Source: Flavobacterium aquicola
GTDB lineage: Bacteria > Bacteroidota > Bacteroidia > Flavobacteriales > Flavobacteriaceae
DNA: 64,000 nt
Direction of reading: 5' to 3'
Assembly (NCBI RefSeq): GCF_003385115.1
Contig: NZ_QUNI01000002.1
Span: 372,001-436,000 of the forward strand
Shown: positions 43,483 through 53,118 of the stretch, piece by piece
Layout: every line of letters begins with the position of its first letter
Numbering within the stretch: the stretch's first letter is position 1
Notes under the pieces: generated by a model
Told to the model about the DNA's origin: nothing
The model's input: the letters and a program-made list of their open reading frames with translations, nothing else
Database searches by the model: none
Program-made: the position numbers and the translations under genes

Positions 43483-44415
43483 ATGTTTGACATAGCAGTA
43501 ATCTTAATCAATTATAATTCGAGCGAATACAGTATAAATTGCATTCGTTCCATCATCGACAATACAGCAAAAATAATTAATTATCAGATCATTATCACTG
43601 ATAACTGTTCAAAAAAAGAAGATTACCACAAACTAAAATTCTTTTGTGAAGAAGCTGGTCTACCTAACCTACAACTTCATCGAAGTAAAATAAACACAGG
43701 TTTTGGTGCTGGAAATATGGCTGGTTACCATTATGCCAATGCTAAATATGTTGCTTTTGTAAATAATGACACTTTATTTTTAAACGACTGCTTTTCTATC
43801 TTAATGGAAGCTATTGAAAAAGACGAAAATATTGGGGTTGTTGGAGGCCAACCATATACAGAAACAGGTAAACAATTGATTGCTTTTGATCATTTTACTT
43901 CAATGACAAAAGAGTTTTTAGGTAGAGCCTTTTTAGAAAAAATTAATCCGAAAAAATATCCAAAAAGAAAATTCGAATATACAAATCCTCTCAAAGTAAA
44001 TTCTATGGGGGGTAGTTTTATGTTTATGAGAAGTAATGATTTCAATAAAGCGGGTGGTTTTGATACTAACATTTTTCTATATTATGAAGAAAGTGATTTA
44101 TCTATGCGTCTGCTAAAAATTGGAAAATCTAGTTATTTAATTCCAGATGCTAAATACATTCATTCACACGGCGCAAGTACACCGAAAAATATTTTGATTA
44201 AGACAGAATTAAAAATTTCACTTTTATATATAATACAAAAGCATCATGGTTCCATAAGCTTTTGGATTTTATTAAACTACCTAAGAATAACATACTTATT
44301 TAATACGATTTTCAAACCAAGATATTGGCATTTGCTTAAAGTACTTCTGGCAGGAGCTCCTTTATCAAAATCACTTAAAACTAAGCAAATAATAGAAGAA
44401 GATGGGAATATTTAA
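43483..44415 (+). CDS. Family 2 glycosyltransferase (rhamnosyltransferase-like)
   Basis: 310-residue GT2 enzyme: FDIAVILINYNSSEYSINCIRSI, INTGFGAGNMAGYHYANAKYVAFVNNDTLFLND with NND in place of DxD, and VNSMGGSFMFMRSNDFNKAGGFDTNIFLYYEESDLSMRL as the acceptor-side motif. A hydrophobic stretch near residue 260 may contact the membrane. It overlaps the next gene by 14 bp, so the two are probably translated together. Confidence 0.87.
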   Translation: MFDIAVILINYNSSEYSINCIRSIIDNTAKIINYQIIITDNCSKKEDYHKLKFFCEEAGLPNLQLHRSKINTGFGAGNMAGYHYANAKYVAFVNNDTLFLNDCFSILMEAIEKDENIGVVGGQPYTETGKQLIAFDHFTSMTKEFLGRAFLEKINPKKYPKRKFEYTNPLKVNSMGGSFMFMRSNDFNKAGGFDTNIFLYYEESDLSMRLLKIGKSSYLIPDAKYIHSHGASTPKNILIKTELKISLLYIIQKHHGSISFWILLNYLRITYLFNTIFKPRYWHLLKVLLAGAPLSKSLKTKQIIEEDGNI

Positions 44416-45622
44416 AGATATCAAACGCTATTTTAAAAAAAGAACTTTGCTTAAAAATCAACTGGATCACTATATACCTAACTATAACAACTACAACCCA
44501 TTAAATAAAACAATAGTTTTTATCAGCAGAAGTATGCTGACTCCAGATAAAGATTCTGGATCCAACAGACTTAAAGAAATTATTATATCATTTATAGAAC
44601 AAGGCTATAATTCTATCATTTGCACAGAAAATGCATATATATCAGATAAATATATAAACTATTTTAGTGACCTTGGAGCGATTGTATATATTGAAAGTAA
44701 TCAATATAAAAACTATTTTGAATTTTTGAAAGCAGTTCCAAAAATAGATTATGTTTGGTATTATGGTCCAAATACTTTGAAAGACAATTTTTACAAGATT
44801 GCTAAAATACTGCCAAATTCAAAATCAATTTATGATATGGTTGACATTCACTTTTTGCGTTATCAAAGAGTAATTCAACTAGAACCAACTCGGATTTCTC
44901 ATAAAACAAAGTATAAAAAATACTTTGAAATTGAAACAAAATTATCCCAAAAAACAGATTATATCATTACTATATCTGATATAGAAAAAGAAGTTATGGC
45001 GAAATATGTTGATCCCAATAAATTAATTACCATTTCGAATATTCATTATCCTAAAATCAAAATAGAAGATACTTTACCTTTCGAAAAAAGAAAGGATATA
45101 CTATTTATAGGCTCTTCCCACACACCAAACATTGATGCCATTTATTATCTATATAATGAAATAATGCCTTTGGTTTGGAAAAAAATCCCAGACTTAAAAG
45201 TAAATATTATTGGGTCTGTAAATAATGAAGTAAAAGAAATTGAGCATCCTAATTTTGCTTTTTTGGGATATGTTGAAAACATTGACGATTCATTTATTTC
45301 TAATAAATTTATGATTGCACCACTAAGATATGGAGCAGGCGTGAAAGGAAAAGTTGGTCAAGCTTTTGAATATTATTTACCTGTTATTACCTCATCCATA
45401 GGAGCTGAAGGAATGCATTTAACACACAATAAGAATGCTTTGATTGAAGATACTAAAGAAGGATTTGCGGAATCCATAATTGAATTGTATACCAACAAAA
45501 ACTTATGGTTGAAATTACAAAACAACTCTGAGGAAAGTTTACACCCATTCTCAAAAGAAATTTTAAAGAAAACCCTAATAAAATTAAATCAGTCAAATAA
45601 CGGAACTCATTATTTTACTTAA
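44402..45622 (+). CDS. Family 4-type glycosyltransferase
   Basis: 406-residue GT-B enzyme. TIVFISRSMLTPDKDSGSNRLKEII at the N terminus and DILFIGSSHTPNIDAIYYLYNEIMPLVWKKIPDLKVNIIG in the middle are typical, then MIAPLRYGAGVKGKVGQAFEYYLPVITS, a GT4 donor-site motif. It overlaps the preceding GT2 gene by 14 bp. It has many Asn, Lys and Ile residues, as often seen in AT-rich polysaccharide loci. Substrate unknown. Confidence 0.85.
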   Translation: MGIFKDIKRYFKKRTLLKNQLDHYIPNYNNYNPLNKTIVFISRSMLTPDKDSGSNRLKEIIISFIEQGYNSIICTENAYISDKYINYFSDLGAIVYIESNQYKNYFEFLKAVPKIDYVWYYGPNTLKDNFYKIAKILPNSKSIYDMVDIHFLRYQRVIQLEPTRISHKTKYKKYFEIETKLSQKTDYIITISDIEKEVMAKYVDPNKLITISNIHYPKIKIEDTLPFEKRKDILFIGSSHTPNIDAIYYLYNEIMPLVWKKIPDLKVNIIGSVNNEVKEIEHPNFAFLGYVENIDDSFISNKFMIAPLRYGAGVKGKVGQAFEYYLPVITSSIGAEGMHLTHNKNALIEDTKEGFAESIIELYTNKNLWLKLQNNSEESLHPFSKEILKKTLIKLNQSNNGTHYFT

Positions 45623-45709
45623 CGGTAATATGATGAAATTTAACTTTCTAGGTTATCAAACATTCTTAACTTTTTAAAAAGTTTAGATTACTTCTAAAAA
45701 AATCACTTG

Positions 45710-46846
45710 TTATTTAAAAATTTTATCAATTTTTTCATAACAAGTGGCTTTGTCATTATTAGTTAGGAAATATTTTTTTCCATAATTTGAAATTTCCGAG
45801 TAGTAATTTTTATCAGCGAGTATTAATTTTATGGCCTCTGCAAATTCTTTTGGATTATCTCTAACCAAGCAGCCATTATTTATCTTATTACTCATTCCGT
45901 CCACCCCGCGTGTATTGCACACCACTGGTAAACCAAACGACAAAGCTTCAATCACTTTAATTTTCAAACCCGTACCTGACAGCATTGGACAAATGGCAAT
46001 TTTGGACTGTAAATAATAATCACGCAAATTATCGGCAAAATCAATTTTAAAAACATTTTCACAATTTTTAAAATGATCACAGATTCGGCCAATTACCAAA
46101 ATATTAATTTCTTTGGGCAACAAAGGATATACTTCAGTAACAAACCAATTCGCCGCGGTTATGTTATGAGAATTATTACTCGCCACATAAATCAAATCAT
46201 ACTTCTTTTCATATGAAACTTCAGTAATATTATTGTCTAAAAAATGTGAAAGCGTAACAACATCTTTTTTAATGAATTGAGAAAATAGATAATTTTCCTC
46301 AACTGATATTACAAATATTTTATCAAAATGATTAAGTATTTCCATTTCCTTTTGAAAATATTTACCTAGATTAAAGCTCTTCATTTCTTGAAATTGAGAA
46401 GTCAAAAAATCATGGGTATCTATGCAAAGTTTAGCTTTTTTCAAAAATACATTATCAATTACCAAACCCGCCCAATAAGCATAAGAAATAATAATATAAT
46501 CGTAATCGTTGGATTTTAAAATTTCATTGAAATAAGATTGGTTTCCAAATCGTATTCTACTGAAATGTTTGATTTTTCTAAAAAGCTTATTTGGAATAGA
46601 ATAGCTAAAAAGATACTTCAATCTATTTTGTTTTCTTTTAAATTCTTTTAACAAATAGCCTTTTTTAATTAACTCTTTTGTTTCAAGATTGTGAATATCA
46701 TTGTAAGTAAAATTTCCTGATTCAACTCCAACAAAATCTACCTCAATTGATCGACTTTTAAAATAATGTAATAATGAATTAGCTCTTGAATTATTACCTT
46801 GATTTAATAATAAAGGATTTTCTGGATAGAAATATAAAATTCGCAT
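45710..46846 (-). CDS. Family 4-type glycosyltransferase
   Basis: 378-residue GT-B enzyme: MRILYFYPENPLLLNQGNNSRANSLLHYFKSR at the N terminus, AKLCIDTHDFLTSQF, FDKIFVISVEENYLFSQF, DLIYVASNNSHNITAANWFV, and CPMLSGTGLKIKVIEALSFGLPVVCNTRGVDG for nucleotide-sugar binding. It is the last gene of a three-gene minus-strand run (48124, 46879, 45710), convergent with the GT4 gene at 44402. Substrate unknown. Confidence 0.85.
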   Translation of the reverse strand: MRILYFYPENPLLLNQGNNSRANSLLHYFKSRSIEVDFVGVESGNFTYNDIHNLETKELIKKGYLLKEFKRKQNRLKYLFSYSIPNKLFRKIKHFSRIRFGNQSYFNEILKSNDYDYIIISYAYWAGLVIDNVFLKKAKLCIDTHDFLTSQFQEMKSFNLGKYFQKEMEILNHFDKIFVISVEENYLFSQFIKKDVVTLSHFLDNNITEVSYEKKYDLIYVASNNSHNITAANWFVTEVYPLLPKEINILVIGRICDHFKNCENVFKIDFADNLRDYYLQSKIAICPMLSGTGLKIKVIEALSFGLPVVCNTRGVDGMSNKINNGCLVRDNPKEFAEAIKLILADKNYYSEISNYGKKYFLTNNDKATCYEKIDKIFK

Positions 46847-46878
46847 ATATATTTTAAAAAAGTTTTATTGTAATGTTT

Positions 46879-48123
46879 TTAATTTTTTCGAAACTGAGTT
46901 ATCAAATCCAACCACTTATTCATAATATCCTTTTCATTGTATTTTTTAACCATTTCGTGAGCTATTATCCCCATTTGTTGCCTTAAATTCTTATTAGTCA
47001 TTAAAACTTCTAAAGATTCACGCATCGCATTTTCATCTTTCGCTAAAAACCCATTTGCAGTATGCTCTATTAATTCGTTTACTCCCGAACAAGTTTCAAA
47101 ACCTACAGAGGGGAGCCCAACAGACATAGCTTCAACCAAAGCCAGTGGAAATCCTTCATATTTACTCGGGAAAATAAACAGGTCTGATTCCCTCATTTTT
47201 TCCAAAGGATCACTTGTAAATCCATTGAAAAATACTCTATCTTCAATTCCTAAAACCTTTACCTGATTTTGCAATTTTTCTAGGTCATTACCTATCCCCC
47301 AAAAATGCAAATCCCAATTTAAGTATTTATTTGCTACACCAGAAAACACTGAAATGGCTATATCTTGCTGTTTACAGCTTATAACCAATGAAGCTACGTT
47401 TATAATTTTAAACCTTTCTTTTTCTTTGCAATGATCAATTATTTCTGAATCATTAACTTGAAGAACCGGATTTGAAATGGTAACGGCCTGTCCTGTGAAA
47501 GTATCTGGTAAGTAATTATTATAACTGTCAAATAAAACCTGAATGGCAGCTAAATTCTTATACGACTCTTTGATTAATCGCATTTCGTTTTCGGAACGGT
47601 ACCACAACAGATCTGAATAATCATAATCAGGCCTCCCATTTACAGAGTTAATTATAGGAATTTCATAATTATTCTCATAGGTGATTTCCAACAGAGAACC
47701 AATATTCATTGTAATAATTAAATCAGGCTTTGCTGCTATAATATACTTATTCCATGCTTGTGAACGATGAGACAAATTAAATGTATTCAAACCATCAATT
47801 CCTCCCATTTTTTTCAATAAAATCTTATTTCGCAGCTTTGTATACTTTTTTACGACCTTATGGCACATCCACGAAAAAGGATTTTTCCCTTTATAATTAT
47901 GCAAATCTAATAGATGCTTTTGAATATGTTGCTTATCAAAAATATTCGTAATCTGCACCATTTCATCCAAGGGAAAAAATGGATTTCCGGAGGTATGTTC
48001 ATTTGTGGCGATTTCAACTTCAAAATTATTTTTGGCTAAATTATTAGCTAAATAACAACCTATCTTTTCAGTTCCTCCTGATCCATTTAAAAAACCACGA
48101 ACCTGAATTATTACTATCTTCAT
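46879..48123 (-). CDS. Family 4 glycosyltransferase
   Basis: 414-residue GT-B enzyme: IIQVRGFLNGSGGTEKIGCYLANNLAKNNFEVEIAT, then PDLIITMNIGSLLEI, FKIINVASLVISCKQQDIAISVFSGV, VFFNGFTSDPLEKMRESDLFIFPSKYEGFPLALVEAMSVGLPSVGF (classical EGFP..EAM motif). The start codon directly abuts the TAG stop of the upstream GT2 gene, and the next gene follows after 32 bp, so the three are an operon. Confidence 0.9.
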   Translation of the reverse strand: MKIVIIQVRGFLNGSGGTEKIGCYLANNLAKNNFEVEIATNEHTSGNPFFPLDEMVQITNIFDKQHIQKHLLDLHNYKGKNPFSWMCHKVVKKYTKLRNKILLKKMGGIDGLNTFNLSHRSQAWNKYIIAAKPDLIITMNIGSLLEITYENNYEIPIINSVNGRPDYDYSDLLWYRSENEMRLIKESYKNLAAIQVLFDSYNNYLPDTFTGQAVTISNPVLQVNDSEIIDHCKEKERFKIINVASLVISCKQQDIAISVFSGVANKYLNWDLHFWGIGNDLEKLQNQVKVLGIEDRVFFNGFTSDPLEKMRESDLFIFPSKYEGFPLALVEAMSVGLPSVGFETCSGVNELIEHTANGFLAKDENAMRESLEVLMTNKNLRQQMGIIAHEMVKKYNEKDIMNKWLDLITQFRKN

Positions 48124-49158
48124 CTAAAAAACATTTAACTTTATTTCATTCCGCACTTGTTCACGCATTTTTTTTCTAATTTTGGATACAGGAATAAATC
48201 TAACAAGAAATAATCTGATTTTATATTTTAATTTTAATCTTCTGTAAAAACCATCAAATTGAACTGAATCCTTAGAGTTTATAAAATAAGTAAAAGAAGT
48301 ACTCAGTTTTTTTTCATCTGCACTAATTAAAAAAGGTAATATGTTTTTTAGCACAAATGTCTTTATTATTGGATGTAAATATTTTTTTTGTTCTTCATTC
48401 AATGGCATAGAAAGATATCTTAATTGGAACGGTTCGTGCTCCATAAAAAAAGCTAGGTGCAACGAATGAGAATAATACAGATTATTCCTCTTATAAAAAT
48501 CATCTAAAATTTCAAACCATTTAGGTATTTTCAGAAGTACTTTGTCTACACTATCATTATTTATTTTATGATTTTGATTTTCATGCATTCTATAATGATA
48601 AACTCCTGCAGGATTTGTTCCAATTCTTTTGGTTAATGCCAATAATTGATGAGAAAATAATCCATCTTCACATGGCTGTATATTAGCTGGAAATCTTACA
48701 TCTGAATGTTTTATTAAAAAGTCATGTTTCAAGAGCTGCGCCCAAGTAGGTAATGCCGTAACATTTGGCAACCAACTACAACAATACTCGCCAATGATAA
48801 CAATATCAAAGTTTCCTGTTTTGGCCACTTCGTATGAACTCTTTAGAAATTCAGAATCAATAGTATCATCGGAATCCATAAAAAAAATATATTCCCCTTC
48901 TGCCAATTCCAAACCGTTGTTTCTTGCATTTGAAACCCCAGAATTTTTTTGTCTCAATAATTTGATCCTAGAATCTTTTTGTGAAAATTGCTCACAAATC
49001 ATTAATGATTTATCTATTGATCCGTCATCAACCAAGATAATCTCAATATTTTTTAAACTTTGTAACAAAACACTTTCTATAGTTTCTTCGATAAAATTTT
49101 CTACATTATAAACAGGAATGATAACAGATATTAAAATATTTGAATTGGCAATTTTCAT
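48124..49158 (-). CDS. Family 2 glycosyltransferase
   Basis: 344-residue GT2 enzyme: ISVIIPVYNVENFIEETIESVLLQSLKNIEIILVDDGSIDKS, NSGVSNARNNGLELAEGEYIFFMDSDDTID with the DSDD metal site, and ANIQPCEDGLFSHQLL. The C-terminal 120 residues are basic and helical. First gene of the minus-strand trio, with a promoter at 49179-49213. Confidence 0.88.
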   Translation of the reverse strand: MKIANSNILISVIIPVYNVENFIEETIESVLLQSLKNIEIILVDDGSIDKSLMICEQFSQKDSRIKLLRQKNSGVSNARNNGLELAEGEYIFFMDSDDTIDSEFLKSSYEVAKTGNFDIVIIGEYCCSWLPNVTALPTWAQLLKHDFLIKHSDVRFPANIQPCEDGLFSHQLLALTKRIGTNPAGVYHYRMHENQNHKINNDSVDKVLLKIPKWFEILDDFYKRNNLYYSHSLHLAFFMEHEPFQLRYLSMPLNEEQKKYLHPIIKTFVLKNILPFLISADEKKLSTSFTYFINSKDSVQFDGFYRRLKLKYKIRLFLVRFIPVSKIRKKMREQVRNEIKLNVF

Positions 49159-49178
49159 TTAAACTTGAAATTAGTTTT

Positions 49179-49213
49179 CAAATATACATAAGTAATCCCA
49201 TTTATTTCACAAA
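49179..49213 (-). promoter_or_regulatory. Promoter of the minus-strand glycosyltransferase trio
   Basis: On the minus strand TTTG (49210-49213) is followed after 23 bp by TATATTTG (49179-49186). Both fit the -33/-7 consensus, and the leader would be about 17 nt. Confidence 0.5.
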
Positions 49214-49332
49214 GGCAAATTGAAATTAAATAGTACAAATATTTAAGAATTGTTTTTTTAAACAATGAAAAAACTATCGGGATTACCTCTGCAATTAATT
49301 AACAATCCAAAAACTAAATCAAAATTTACAAC

Positions 49333-49340
49333 TATATTTG
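49333..49340 (+). promoter_or_regulatory. -7 element TATATTTG before the gene at 49374
   Basis: Perfect TAnnTTTG, 33 bp upstream of the ATG. Confidence 0.48.
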
Positions 49341-49373
49341 TACGTATTATACCAATAGTACAAACATCATTCA

Positions 49374-50321
49374 ATGAAAATAACAATAGTAAGTTACGAC
49401 AATTGGGGTTTAAACAATCATTTAAAAAAAGCTTTGGAACAAAAAGGATATATAGTACACCACATTAATTTTTTTGATTTTAAATATGAATACCCCAATT
49501 TTAAAACTAAACTGTGTAATTTTATTTTAAAAACATTTACCGATAAAAACATCAAAAATATTTACTACGGTAATGAAATACTAAAAAAATTAGAAGAAAA
49601 TCCTGATAAACAAGATATAATTCTAACGATAAAAGGAGATTTCATCGATCCAAAAGCTATTTTGAAGTTCAGGAAATATACCAAAAAATCAATAGCCTTT
49701 TTTAATGATAGTATTTCTAGATTCCCAAAGACAAAAAAAGTCATTTCATGTTTCGACGATGTTTATTCTTTTGAAAAAGACGACTGTTTAAAATATAAAT
49801 TAAAATTCATTACCAATTGGATTTATCCTACTCCAATAAAGAATAAAGGAAGTAAACAATATCAGGTTTTTAATATCAGTTCCAAAGACAGACGCTTTTC
49901 ATTTATAAAAAAAATAGCCTCCGTTTTAAACGAAAAAAATATCAATTCTAAAATTCTTGTTTTTGATAAAAAAGCTAAAAACCAAAAGTCCAGTACTATT
50001 GAATTCATATCAAGACAAATTCCATTGACCGAGATTAATGAATATTTGCAAGCTTCTCAAGTTTTGCTAGACATTAGCAGAAAAGGACAAAAGGGTCTCT
50101 CTTTTAGAGTATTTGAAAGTGCAGGATTAGAAAAAAAACTTATCACAACAAATGCTGATATCAAAAACTATGACTTTTATAATCCAAATAATATTATGGT
50201 AATAAATGAAAAAAAAATTGACATACCATTGGATTTTTTCAATAATGAGTATGAAAAAATTCCTGAAACACTATTCTATAAATACACTTTAGAAGGCTGG
50301 ATTAATCAGGTGATAAAATAA
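49374..50321 (+). CDS. Probable GT-B glycosyltransferase (LPS biosynthesis type)
   Basis: 315-residue protein. MKITIVSYDNWGLNNHLKKALEQKGYIVHHINFFDF opens a Rossmann-like domain. DIILTIKGDFIDPKAILKFRKYTKKSIAFFNDS and KKVISCFDDVYSFEKDDC follow. The second half has STIEFISRQIPLTEINEYLQASQVLLDISRKGQKGLSFRVFESAGLEKKLITTN, which resembles the donor domain of CgeB-like glycosyltransferases. The exact family is uncertain, since the usual EX7E motif is degenerate. The neighbourhood supports a glycan role. Confidence 0.7.
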   Translation: MKITIVSYDNWGLNNHLKKALEQKGYIVHHINFFDFKYEYPNFKTKLCNFILKTFTDKNIKNIYYGNEILKKLEENPDKQDIILTIKGDFIDPKAILKFRKYTKKSIAFFNDSISRFPKTKKVISCFDDVYSFEKDDCLKYKLKFITNWIYPTPIKNKGSKQYQVFNISSKDRRFSFIKKIASVLNEKNINSKILVFDKKAKNQKSSTIEFISRQIPLTEINEYLQASQVLLDISRKGQKGLSFRVFESAGLEKKLITTNADIKNYDFYNPNNIMVINEKKIDIPLDFFNNEYEKIPETLFYKYTLEGWINQVIK

Positions 50322-50369
50322 TTTATTGAATTATGTCAAAATACAACTAATAAACCTACAATATTAAAG

Positions 50370-50377
50370 TATATTTG
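50370..50377 (+). promoter_or_regulatory. -7 element TATATTTG before the Wzi-like gene
   Basis: Perfect TAnnTTTG, 65 bp upstream of the ATG at 50443. Confidence 0.45.
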
Positions 50378-50442
50378 CATTTTTTAGAATAAGCATTTTA
50401 AAAATATTTATTCTAGGTATTATTTATCCAAAAAATAAATTC

Positions 50443-52029
50443 ATGAAAATATATTTCTCATTATTAATTACTATCCTAACAATTTCATCTCTAAAAGCTC
50501 AAAACGTTTCTGTAGGATCTATCGACATGATAGAACAAAGAAGCAGAAATGAACAATTATTAGGTAATACAAATCCACTTGTGTCCTATACTCTGCGCCC
50601 ATTGGCTTTAAATCTAGTAGACACCACTCAAACAAAATCTAATAAAAAAGTATATATAAAAATACTTCCAATAACACTAACTCAACAATACAATACTTTC
50701 GCACCTTACGGCTGGAATGACGGCTCCATGATTCCTGCAAAAGGTTATCAATCGTTTCTCAGTGCTGGCTTGTTTGCAGAATATGGAATCTTAAGCATTC
50801 AGCTGAAACCCGAAAATGTATATGCCGCCAATCCTGAATATGACATTTTCCCGTTAACGGAAACTGATCGTGCTCGAGAATTGAATATCTTAAATTTAAA
50901 TCATACAGATTTACCTTTACTTTTTGGAAATAAATCTTACAGTAAATTAAATTGGGGACAAAGTAATATCAAACTCAATATCAATAAATTTTCTATTGGC
51001 TTATCTACGGAAAACTTGTGGTGGGGACCTGGAACTAGAAATTCATTGATAATGAGTAATAATGCTGCTGGCTTTTTACATTTCACATTAAACACCAGAC
51101 AACCTGTGAAAACTTTTATTGGAAGTTTTGAAGGACAAATCATATCCGGAAAATTAGAAGGTTCTGGTTTTACAAGTCCAAAATCACAGTTTATAATTGA
51201 TGGTGAAGATTATGAAATTCCCAAAAGCAATGATTGGCGCTACCTTAATGGCTTATCCATAAACTATAACCCAAAATGGATACCAGGTTTATTTTTGGGG
51301 CTAAACCGAACTATACAGGTTTACCATGATGACTTAGGACATGGGTTTTCTGACTATATGCCAATATTTGCTCCTTTCCAGAAAAAAAAGCTAAAAGGAG
51401 AAGATGCCAAAAACAGAGACCAATTGGCTTCCCTTTTTTTTAGATGGGTAATGAAGGAGTCTAAATTTGAATTTTATGGAGAAACCGGCTGGAATGATCA
51501 TGCACAGGACATAACAGACTTATTTCATTCACCTGAACATTCCAAAGCTTACCTATTTGGTTTTAATAAACTTTTTATGCTTAACAAAACCAAAAACAAT
51601 TATCTAAAAGTAAATTTTGAAACCACACATTTAGAACAAAGTGCTGACCGGATTGTAAGATCTGGCGGTTCATGGTATCGCCATTATCAAATTTTACAGG
51701 GGTACACCAACAAAGGTGAAGTTTTGGGAGCAGGAATTGGCTCAGGCAGTAACTTACAAACGCTTGATTTTAGTTTATGGCAAAAAGATAAAGTGTGGGG
51801 AATTCAAATAGAACGATATGCTCACAACATGGACTTCTTTTATGATGCCTATAGAGATTACAATAACAAATGGGTAGATTTGATGTTTAATACATATGCA
51901 TATCAAAAATTTGGAAAACTAGATATTCAAGCCAAATTGAACACCGCTATAAGTAATAACTATCAGTACCAATATGAGAATAGAGAAATAAATATGCAGT
52001 TTCAGCTCAGTTTACAATATCACTTATAA
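50443..52029 (+). CDS. Capsule assembly Wzi-family outer-membrane protein
   Basis: 528-residue exported protein with a signal peptide (MKIYFSLLITILTISSLKAQ, cleavage about residue 20) and an outer-membrane beta-barrel pattern of alternating strands. It ends in Tyr-His-Leu (MQFQLSLQYHL), as many barrels do. LTQQYNTFAPYGWNDGSMIPAKGYQ, NLWWGPGTRNSLIMSNNAAGFLHF and SFEGQIISGKLEGSGF match the Wzi family seen in Bacteroidota, which binds capsule at the cell surface. Genes for capsule polymerisation are absent from the window. Confidence 0.85.
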   Translation: MKIYFSLLITILTISSLKAQNVSVGSIDMIEQRSRNEQLLGNTNPLVSYTLRPLALNLVDTTQTKSNKKVYIKILPITLTQQYNTFAPYGWNDGSMIPAKGYQSFLSAGLFAEYGILSIQLKPENVYAANPEYDIFPLTETDRARELNILNLNHTDLPLLFGNKSYSKLNWGQSNIKLNINKFSIGLSTENLWWGPGTRNSLIMSNNAAGFLHFTLNTRQPVKTFIGSFEGQIISGKLEGSGFTSPKSQFIIDGEDYEIPKSNDWRYLNGLSINYNPKWIPGLFLGLNRTIQVYHDDLGHGFSDYMPIFAPFQKKKLKGEDAKNRDQLASLFFRWVMKESKFEFYGETGWNDHAQDITDLFHSPEHSKAYLFGFNKLFMLNKTKNNYLKVNFETTHLEQSADRIVRSGGSWYRHYQILQGYTNKGEVLGAGIGSGSNLQTLDFSLWQKDKVWGIQIERYAHNMDFFYDAYRDYNNKWVDLMFNTYAYQKFGKLDIQAKLNTAISNNYQYQYENREINMQFQLSLQYHL

Positions 52030-52120
52030 AATCTAACCAAATACTTTTGACAAGTATTTAATTTTTTCATTTGAAATTATAATTTTTAAAAATAATTCAC
52101 AAAATATAACACTAGACAAT

Positions 52121-53095
52121 ATGAAAACATCTGTTGCGATGTGTACCCATAATGGTGAAAAATTCATTAAATACCAGATCGAAAGTATCTTACAGCAATC
52201 ATTACCAATTGATGAAATTGTTATTTGTGATGATGGATCCAATGACAAAACAATTGAAATTATAACGCAGTTTCAGCAAGAATATCCGAATAAAATCTTT
52301 TTGCACAAAAACCCAATAAATATAGGAAGCAATAAAAATTTTGAAAAAGCCATTTCTCTCTGTAATGGCGATTATATTTTTTTGAGTGATCAAGATGATA
52401 TTTGGAAAAAAAATAAAGCCGAGAAAATAATTCAGTATTTTTCAAAAAATGAATCAGCCGAAGCAGTCTTTTCAAATGCAGAATTAATTAATGACAATAA
52501 TAAAAAATTCACAGATAATAATCTTTGGAATTCTATAGGCTTTATCGAAAATCAATTACCTAAACCTATTGATTTATTCCATCATATTAAATTTAAATCA
52601 AATACGGTAACTGGAGCAACACTTTGCATAAAACAGGAAATAAAACCGCTAATTTTACCTATTCCGGATATCCAAAAATTTCATCATGATGAATGGATAG
52701 CTATTATTATTGCTTCAAGAAAAAAATTAGAATATCTGACTGATGAATTAATTTCCTACAGAATACATACAGAACAACAGATTGGTGCGAAAGGAAATCT
52801 AAATAAAAACAGATTAAAAAATCATCTGGCAACAGCAAACCATATTTTAGACCATACTACTCCTGAAAAATACCTGGATTATGCAAGATTAACTAGAATA
52901 TATTATCGTAATTATTTAAAATTTAAAAAAGTAGCTAAAAACACAAAAGAAAACTCACCTGTTAATTTTAAAGAAATATCGGAAACCAATTTAGAGTTAT
53001 TCAAAAAATGTAATGATTCATTAAAAAAAGTCAATCCTGTTTTATATTTTTTCAGAACTTTTACCGATAAAATAAGAGGAAAAAGGCAATTATAG
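52121..53095 (+). CDS. Family 2 glycosyltransferase
   Basis: 324-residue GT2 enzyme: TSVAMCTHNGEKFIKYQIESILQQSLPIDEIVICDDGSNDKTIEII, NIGSNKNFEKAISLCNGDYIFLSDQDDIWKKNKAEKI with the DQDD motif of the RfbF/alpha-rhamnosyl group, and FHHDEWIAIIIASRKKLEYLTDELISYRIH. It is followed 23 bp later by the GT92-like gene. Substrate unknown. Confidence 0.88.
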   Translation: MKTSVAMCTHNGEKFIKYQIESILQQSLPIDEIVICDDGSNDKTIEIITQFQQEYPNKIFLHKNPINIGSNKNFEKAISLCNGDYIFLSDQDDIWKKNKAEKIIQYFSKNESAEAVFSNAELINDNNKKFTDNNLWNSIGFIENQLPKPIDLFHHIKFKSNTVTGATLCIKQEIKPLILPIPDIQKFHHDEWIAIIIASRKKLEYLTDELISYRIHTEQQIGAKGNLNKNRLKNHLATANHILDHTTPEKYLDYARLTRIYYRNYLKFKKVAKNTKENSPVNFKEISETNLELFKKCNDSLKKVNPVLYFFRTFTDKIRGKRQL

Positions 53096-53118
53096 ATAAA
53101 ATCACAAGAATAATTATT

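Noticed and set aside
49265..49468. 67-codon plus-strand frame starting in the gap before 49374
   Set aside because: It overlaps the start of the better-supported gene at 49374 and its -7 box; no motif.
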